DNA of 64,000 nt from Ischnura elegans (taxonomy: Eukaryota; Arthropoda; Insecta; Odonata; Coenagrionidae), in the NCBI RefSeq assembly GCF_921293095.1, contig NC_060247.1, positions 112,735,111 through 112,799,110 on the forward strand, in the 5' to 3' direction. Below the pieces are notes generated by a model. That model was not told the origin of the DNA. It made no database searches and saw nothing but the letters and a program-made list of their open reading frames with translations. Shown piece by piece: positions 59,501 through 64,000 of this stretch. The position numbers were made by a program, and so were the translations under genes. Each line of letters begins with the position of its first letter. The stretch's first letter is position 1.

Positions 59501-60860
59501 CAGCAATAGCAAAGACGAACTACCCGAAAGCATCCATGAAGGGGTATACGAGGTGAAGTGTGATTACGGCCAGGCATACTTCGGCCGAGCGTCTAGAGCT
59601 CTTAGATGCCGCCTTCAAGAGCACCAGAGAGCCATTAAAAACGGCAGTTTTGTACCTCAGTCGTCACCGAACACTCATGGAGCGGATGGAAACAATGTAA
59701 ATGTGAAAGAAGCAATAATGATCACAAATGAAAGATGCTATTATCCAATACTCATCAGAGGAGCCATCGAAGTAGAGAAACACCCAAATAATTTCAATGG
59801 AGAAGATGGCTACACACTTGCCCAGCTGTTGAAAACAAATTTTCAGTGAAAACAACAAATCGCACCAAAACGAACCGGCCTCCGGCTGAAGGAAAGGTAT
59901 ATAAGGAAATCACCAACTGCATCCTACACTGCAGACTTGAAGAAGCAAACTGCAACGTTTGTGGAACATGTCGTCGCCTGAGATGAACAGATTTGGGAGA
60001 GAACCTGCAAGTAGCCTATCATCAGTAACTGAATTTCTTGTACCTTTGCATAAAGTTGATCAAAAAGAGTTTCCTTCAGTCAGATCAAAGTAATGAAAAC
60101 AGTTATTGACAGTCAAGGCAATGAGAAAATCTACGGCTTGGTATGTATGGAGCAAAAAATCAAGGTTGTGAATGAGAGGACAGGATAAATATAGAAAAAT
60201 AATGAGTGCATGCCTAACTGAAATTTGCCTGCTGTCATAAATAAACTTAATTAACAGATTTTATGTGTATTCCAGGTATGCTGTGTTCGTGGCTGTTCGT
60301 TACCTGCTCACCATCTTGTGCGGCGCAAATGGCTGACAAGGCTGCGGCGCACAATATCTAAACTGCTGCCAATCGAATTGACTCCTGTTCCTCCCCACCA
60401 GCAGCAACCCCTGCACGCACCTCTGTGCTCGAGACATTTCTATTGCCTTGAGTATTACAGCCTCTGCGGGATTTGCAAGCGTAAATTGAGCCGCAACAAC
60501 ATGCATCCTGTTGGCAGGGAGGTTCATGCTCTCAATTCGGTTCTCATGGAAGATGCAATACCAGTGACCTTAACAGGAAAGATATTTTTGTGCAAAATGT
60601 GCCGCTACTACAGTGGAATACGTCTCAAGTACAGAGACAAAAGTATGCTTAGCAGTGGGCACAGGACTTTCTTCGATGGCTATCGAAAAAGGTAACCTCC
60701 ATACAAAGTTAAAATATAAAATTATTATTGTGCAGTTGGCCCTTGTTTCACATTATTTTTCAGTTCTAAAGGACTGATCCAGCGAATTCCTGGATGGGAA
60801 TCAGTTTTAAAAAGAATCATTGCATGTAAATTTTACTATGTTAAATCCAAAGCATGCTAG
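34132..60860 (+). CDS. uncharacterised 1834-residue nuclear-type protein with Cys/His-rich C-terminus
   Basis: I do not recognise this gene. Six exons (34132-38547, 38651-38789, 53236-53323, 57243-57591, 60276-60691, 60764-60860) join in consistent phase to 1835 codons including the stop. The N-terminus is basic (about 1-130, with KRKREALNM and FKKRVLV, possible nuclear signals). Residues about 169-379 hold three 73-residue repeats. The middle is acidic and Ser/Asp/Val-rich and looks disordered, with about seven 30-residue repeats at about 912-1121. The C-terminus has Cys clusters: C1585, C1589, C1590, C1592, C1629, C1631, C1634, C1644, then C1667-x3-C1671-x43-C1715-x2-H1718 (THAP-like), LCGIC and LCKMC. 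Chromatin or DNA binding is inferred only from composition and the zinc-type pairs. Confidence 0.75.
38651..38789 (+). CDS. long gene coding exon 2
   Basis: Acceptor ACTCTTTCAG, then ANISSGDTWEAYISKHK through HLDHLPFSRTSIN, donor GTGAGT, phase 0 in and phase 1 out. The intron before it is only about 103 bases. Confidence 0.7.
39202..39591 (+). repeat. 390 bp tandem duplication, unit 1
   Basis: Every base I compared recurs in 39592-39981, immediately adjacent. No inverted ends and no coding. Confidence 0.9.
39592..39981 (+). repeat. 390 bp tandem duplication, unit 2
   Basis: Second, apparently identical unit. Identity over 390 bp in intron DNA means either a very recent event or an assembly error. 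Confidence 0.9.
40560..40745. repeat. possible tRNA-like SINE pair in inverted orientation
   Basis: GGCCAGGAATCAAACCATGG at about 40569 and GGTTCATGATTTGATTCCC at about 40707 are near reverse complements. Each resembles a tRNA B-box end (GGTTYRATTCC), and TGGTGTGGTCGATTAAG resembles an A box. The evidence is weak. Confidence 0.3.
40900..41485. mobile_element. MITE family A, copy 3
   Basis: Ends GAGTAGTTTCCTTC and GGAAACCACCC with TA outside each (40898-40899 and 41486-41487). It is shorter than copy 1 through internal deletions. It sits in the large intron of the plus-strand gene. Confidence 0.78.
41926..43591. mobile_element. pogo/Tigger-type non-autonomous element with TA target site
   Basis: Left end CAGTAAACTCTCGTTATTAC and right end reverse complement CAGTAGACTATCGTTACTAC, with TA outside each (41924-41925 and 43592-43593). 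Subterminal copies of TTCGTAATARCRA are frequent on both sides. The 1666 bp interior includes dispersed repeat B (42468-42840). No transposase recognised. The ends are of the kind seen in pogo/Tigger elements. Confidence 0.8.
42468..42840. repeat. dispersed repeat B, copy 2 (inside pogo-type element)
   Basis: Similar to 23258-23620. GC-rich relative to its surroundings. Short open frames are present, but they are not conserved between the two copies over their full length, so it is taken as non-coding. Confidence 0.7.
44037..48925. mobile_element. hAT-type element, 8 bp target duplication, with nested insertion
   Basis: The ends read TAGGGATGTGCAAGTA and, from the right, TAGGGATGTGCGAGTA. 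The 8 bp CATCAGAG flanks both sides exactly (44029-44036 and 48926-48933). Subterminal DNA on both sides is packed with ACTCGACTCG/CGAGTCGAGT units, such as hAT transposases often bind. Most of the interior (44212-47843) is a second element, leaving about 1.25 kb of the original. No hAT transposase frame was recognised. Confidence 0.85.
44212..47843. mobile_element. pogo-type element nested in the hAT-type element
   Basis: Left end CAGTAAACCTCGATTATACG. The right end reverse-complements to CAGTAAACTCTCGATTACAC. Both continue with GAAG...GGGACC. TA follows the right end, but GA precedes the left end, so the target site is imperfect. Its 3.6 kb interior has no recognisable transposase. Subterminal TTCGTAATAT and TTCGTATTATCG motifs repeat. 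Confidence 0.7.
48934..53235. other. intron of the plus-strand gene, nothing recognised
   Basis: About 4.3 kb of AT-rich intron DNA without identifiable element ends, coding exons or RNA genes. Confidence 0.45.
53236..53323 (+). CDS. long gene coding exon 3
   Basis: Acceptor ATTCTTTCAG, then MNASSSLDWQSKSCQDLD through PSDGSSN, donor GTAAGT. Phases (1 in, 2 out) fit both neighbours. It is short and Ser/Asp-rich, so support comes from splice sites and phase more than from sequence. Confidence 0.6.
54374..56389. mobile_element. 2 kb inverted-repeat element with AATAGCATATGCTATT subterminal units
   Basis: The left end GGCTGCTATTATGGATG and the right end, reverse-complemented, GGCTGCTATTATGGATAAGC form the termini. 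TTA follows the right end and TTG precedes the left. Within 250 bp of each end, AATAGCA..TGCTATT palindromes and TTGCAAC motifs recur. The 1.5 kb centre is AT-rich and non-coding. No transposase, so the superfamily is unassigned (the 3 bp flank would fit PIF/Harbinger). Confidence 0.7.
57161..57189 (+). repeat. possible Helitron-like 3' terminus
   Basis: GGCGGTATAAAGTTCGCC could form a short hairpin and is followed seven bases later by CTAG and T, the layout of Helitron 3' ends. The stem is only 4-5 bp, and no 5' end was identified. Confidence 0.3.
57243..57591 (+). CDS. long gene coding exon 4 (first Cys cluster)
   Basis: Acceptor CCTTTGCAG, donor CCTCAG|GTTATT (a weak donor). Encodes LCHDVCCYCFGKFGSLD, a charged helix-like stretch MKGEEKRRTALALEAN, then SCLCDACYRYLDRKASC. 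The paired CxxC spacing suggests one zinc-binding unit. In-frame reading continues for six codons past the donor to a TGA, so an alternative ending there is possible. Confidence 0.75.
57924..58258. mobile_element. short pogo-type MITE with TA target site
   Basis: Left end GAGTAAAACCTCCATGTAAC and right end reverse complement CAGTAAAACCTCTATACAAC, flanked by TA (57922-57923 and 58259-58260). 335 bp, non-coding, in the intron after exon 4. Confidence 0.75.
58632..59147. mobile_element. MITE family A, copy 4 (inside Penelope-like element)
   Basis: Ends GGGTAGTTTCCTTC and GGAAACTACCG with TA outside each (58630-58631 and 59148-59149). Compared with copy 1 a central block is deleted. It splits the Penelope-like coding sequence just after STYLYAN, so it arrived later. 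Confidence 0.8.
59204..59849 (+). pseudogene. Penelope-like coding remnant with GIY-YIG endonuclease domain
   Basis: The C-terminal half reads GTTDKIARILKRQNV, GVYEVKCDYGQAYFGRAS, CRLQEHQRAIKNG and VEKHPNNFNGEDGY, in the order seen in Penelope endonucleases. YIG is YFG here. A frame change near 59400-59410 and the missing reverse transcriptase make it non-functional. Confidence 0.8.
60276..60691 (+). CDS. long gene coding exon 5 (THAP-like C2CH region)
   Basis: Acceptor GTATTCCAG, donor GTAACC. Encodes VCCVRGCSLPAHHL, a basic RRKWLTRLRRTISKLL, PLCSRHFYCLEYYSLCGIC and LTGKIFLCKMCRYY. C-x3-C-x43-C-x2-H followed by F is the spacing and ending of a THAP-type C2CH zinc finger, with a Trp between the pairs. 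Two further CxxC pairs follow. Confidence 0.8.
60764..60860 (+). CDS. long gene coding exon 6 (predicted C-terminus)
   Basis: A pyrimidine-rich acceptor (CATTATTTTTCAG) is followed in the right phase by SKGLIQRIPGWESVLKRII and ...KSKAC, with TAG at 60858-60860. No clear polyadenylation signal follows, so this is the least certain exon of the gene. Confidence 0.55.
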
Positions 60861-61977
60861 CAGCTAAATGCTAACTAAAGATGGTCGGATTGGATACCCC
60901 CGATCCAAATATCCGCGGATAACGCCCTTCACCTTATACTTTGTATCCGAATTCTTTGAAGAAATTGAATCTGAAACTGGAATTTTAAATCAATGCTTTC
61001 GTGAATGCAATGTCCTATTAGAGGGAGTAGAAAGACTTCCGATTCTCTCTTCACAAATGATGTTGCACTGTGATGCTTGTCCTACTCACGAATAATTTTG
61101 TTTTAAAACTCTTGTCAGCGTATTCAAGCAGAAATTCAGCCTTGAAAATTTTAAAGCAAAACACGACAGGCACATAGCGTGATACTTCCCTAGAGATTGA
61201 ACAACAATCATGGGGATCTCAGTGGCGTAAGACAGTTACCACATTGTACATTTCATAAAACCACCCTCGGCCCTCCATCAGCCCATGCCACTAAGGTTTT
61301 TCCCTTTGCGAGACCTCACAGACCATAAACCATTATCTTCAAAGGAAAATGTCAAGTTAAGTGTGAACAATAGAAACATGTTTCATCCTTATCCCATCTC
61401 ACTGACTGACCTTTTTCGATCTACTGGCTTCAATTCTCCCATTTTCTGGAGGCCAGATGCTTGGTGAGTCACCTAATGAGCCCGAAGATATCTAGATAGC
61501 TTTCAGATATTGTATGATGCGCACAAGGTTAAAAAAAATAATGAGACCTAACCGAACGCATAACTGACAGCATTTAAGTTTTTAAGCTCTAATTGATTGA
61601 CACAAAGCTTTATAGTTACAACAAGGCTACTAATATTCAACATAGTCCAAACAGTGCAATTTCCGAAGAAATAAGTGTAGCATGAGTGCATTCAAACAAG
61701 ACGAGATGGACTGGAAACTTAAACATAACGGAAGCTAACATAAACTGCATGTATCACATTGTTGCGCTTTCGCTTCGAAGGGAACAACGTCACATGTAAG
61801 GTCAGACATGTCCGTCCCTTGCCCCTTCGCTCTTAGCCTCGTTGCTTGAAAGACAGAGGGAGCCTGCTCCTTCCCCTCTACCACTTTGTCAGCGATCTTC
61901 GCTTACAAGCATTTCCGATTTCTTCTATCCGCCATTTAGTCCAACATTGTGCACACTCGTTTGAATTTTTTAAACTG
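60861..61977. other. 3' flank of the long gene, nothing recognised
   Basis: Open frames here (for example 60868-61095) have no recognisable motif. Part may be 3' UTR. No perfect AATAAA was noticed. Confidence 0.4.
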
Positions 61978-61980
61978 CAG

Positions 61981-63964
61981 CGGCCGTATTCATAGTCGCC
62001 TACTAAGATATGGTATTCATGGATTATATTGCGTGAGCTACTACGAGCTACTAACTTAGTATGCTACTAGCCAGCTCGGCAGCCGATATTCGGTAGCAAT
62101 TTGGGTTCAACCCGCTAGGCTACACTTGACAACACTGCATGACTCCTCCGCGGCGCGGAAAATTCGTAAAACTTTCAAGCAAAAGCAATTGATTCAGCAA
62201 AATGCATTGAAATTTTTACTTCATAGTGGATAATTCGATGTGATATCGCATCGCAGGCATATTTTTTGATTGCTGTACACAATAATTATGCAATACCATT
62301 GGGAAAGGGTAGATTTATGAGTAATACCGAAGCATTTGTATGTTTGAGATGCAGTTATTGTTGTACAAACGGCCGTGTATTCATTGATCATATACATTAG
62401 ATATTGTTTGCACTTCCGATATTTGTTTCCATTAGTGTATGCGTGATTAGTATGGAAAAACATAACTAGCAACGTCAGTATTATACACAATTGTAATCGG
62501 AAAGCAGAGATACACCTCAATGTCGGAGTAGAAACGAAAACTTTTACAATGCAGAAATGAATCGTTAAGAAAATAACGTTAAGATAAATGTGTGAATCAT
62601 ACATATTCATTACGTTACAAACACCTACGTGCGAGCAATTAGTAACATATGATTGCAACTCCTCAAATGTTAGTCAAGGAAACAAAAATCTGCTTCGCTA
62701 CATTTAAATATTTCAAATATTGACAGCGTGCGGAAATATACGGCATATAGTTTACTGGAGGTGGTTAATGTAAAAAACAAAGCATAATTAACGTAACTTG
62801 TTTCACTTATTTATTGCTGATCATATCACAAATAGCACTACAACGCACACTACATTTCACTTCACATTTCACGAGCTGTCTTTATGACACTTATAATCCG
62901 TACATTCCGAATCAACTGGTTCAATCAAAAGTTTGACTCACACTTAATTTAAAACACTATAACGTAACTTTAGTAAAACATGATAATCAGTTTTCCAATC
63001 ACTCTGCACACACCAAAAGAATTTGCACTCGTTGACGTTCGAAAGAATTCTTCACATCTCACTTCCCACTCATCACTAATGATTTAGAATCAGTTGATGT
63101 TATTTCACATTACCATTACGTAGACAATGAAATAAATAGGCCGAAACAAATTTTTAAACCAGAAATTGTAACATCAACAAACTTCCAATCTCACTCTACT
63201 CTATCACTCGAATCGTAACCAAAACAAAAACAACAGCGCAACGAAATACGCGAAATGTAAACAATGGAGAAAGCTCACGATGAAGTGACTAGAATAAGCA
63301 ATAAAATCAAACACAACTTATAGGCGTACAAACGAATGAAAATTTATAAGCGTTTGCTGTATCCCTAAAGAACAACTGCTTCAAATATGAAACATACCCC
63401 CTTCGCAAAAGCTAGTAGATACCTTTGATCGAAATGATTAAACCAGAATGGAAGAAATAAATTATTTTGTCGAAGCTCATACACTCACAAATCACTTCAC
63501 TTGTCGCTTCACTCTTTACTTCATCGTCTTTATGCAATCAATTCACTTAGGGGTGCATTGAATGTACAAATTGTGTTCACTTACACTAGAAGCACAAGTT
63601 CACTGCAAGTCGTAGCTTCCTCGCAGCTACAAAAAACTTTCAGTTCCTGTCAACAATTACACTACATACGTTGCCTGCCTTACCTGAAGAATGGATTCTC
63701 GTATTCCATTATGGCACAAATGCGTAAAAACTCTATAACATTATACAAATAAAACCGGAGTTTGATCATCCACAACGGTCTGCCATATTTAGTAGCTCCC
63801 TTAGACAAGGCCGGAGGGCGACTAAGAACCGGCTACTAAGATAGTAGCATACTAAGCTTAGTAGCCCTTACTAACGATCTATGAATACTATTTTGCTAGT
63901 ATGCTGCTACTTAGAACGCTACTTAGGCGTTAGTAGCTTACTAAGGAAACTATGAATACGGCCG
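61981..63964. mobile_element. 2 kb element with perfect 15 bp inverted ends and TACTAAG subterminal units
   Basis: Ends CGGCCGTATTCATAG and CTATGAATACGGCCG are exact complements, flanked by CAG on both sides (61978-61980 and 63965-63967). The outer 100-200 bp on each side contain many copies of CTACTAAG, TTAGTAG and GTAGCATACTA, partly palindromic. The centre is AT-rich and I see no transposase. The 3 bp target duplication would fit PIF/Harbinger-like mobilisation, but this is inference. Confidence 0.8.
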
Positions 63965-64000
63965 CAGGTTTTTAACACCGATATAATTTTCAATTGCAAT

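Larger units (their letters stand above)
58424..60015 (+). mobile_element. Penelope-like retroelement fragment with inverted ends
   Basis: Coding pieces run on the plus strand: KKRPTQTSTYLYAN (near 58590-58630), MPTQFRTLHHAEEKC through KAARKIERK (59204-59400) and, after a one-base frame change, a GIY-YIG-type domain (59409-59849). The last about 75 bp (59938-60012, from CTTGAAGAAGCAAACTGC to GGAGAGAACC) recur in reverse complement at 58427-58500. The reverse transcriptase core is missing. MITE copy 4 interrupts the coding part. The element lies in an intron of the long gene. Confidence 0.8.

Noticed and set aside
60868-61095. 75-codon frame after the predicted end of the long gene
   Set aside because: It starts after the predicted stop in a different context, has no recognisable motif and no clear acceptor.
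62221-62658. 145-codon minus-strand frame
   Set aside because: It lies in the AT-rich centre of the 61981-63964 element. Low-information composition and no motif.

Overview
The window is animal nuclear DNA, most likely from an insect or another arthropod. It has GT-AG introns, AT-rich non-coding DNA and many transposon families. The only fully recognisable host gene matches the fly group II p21-activated kinase mushroom bodies tiny (mbt, PAK4 type). I cannot place the species. The contents are two divergently transcribed host genes with transposons filling their introns and flanks.

Left flank (1-8445): no gene seen. It holds a run of small inverted-repeat elements at 989, 1238, 1617, 2478, 4301 and 4929, several with clean target-site duplications, then about 3 kb of AT-rich DNA next to the 3' end of mbt.

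Minus-strand gene mbt (8446-32531, plus a non-coding 5' exon near 32709-32830): ten coding exons join in phase to a 609-residue kinase with an N-terminal CRIB and a C-terminal kinase domain. Its introns carry a TA-flanked MITE (9547-10056), a pogo-type end (14145-14285), a 7.6 kb Ty3/gypsy LTR retrotransposon in antisense orientation (15507-23134) with a LINE nested in it (20351-21436), a hAT-type MITE (25053-25344), a decayed GIY-YIG (Penelope-like) fragment (about 26725-26964), a diverged tandem array split by a second LINE (28322-29910), and a MITE copy (from 30568).

The two genes start head to head across about 1 kb (32831-33600), each with an apparent non-coding first exon.

Plus-strand gene (34132-60860): six coding exons join in phase to a predicted 1834-residue protein that I do not recognise. 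It has a very long, acidic, serine-rich first exon with two sets of internal repeats, and a Cys/His-rich C-terminus that includes a THAP-like C2CH spacing. Its introns hold an exact 390 bp tandem duplication, a second MITE copy, a pogo-type element with TA target site (41926-43591), a 4.9 kb hAT-type element with 8 bp target duplication (44037-48925) that hosts another pogo-type element, a 2 kb element with subterminal palindromes (54374-56389), and a Penelope-like retroelement with inverted ends that was itself hit by a MITE. A final 2 kb element with perfect 15 bp inverted ends (61981-63964) lies past the gene.

The window reads as a layered transposon record around two conserved loci. The most biologically open item is the unrecognised long protein. 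The best-defined structural novelties are the large non-coding inverted-repeat elements with patterned ends. All exon joins are from reading splice sites and phase by eye, without transcript support.
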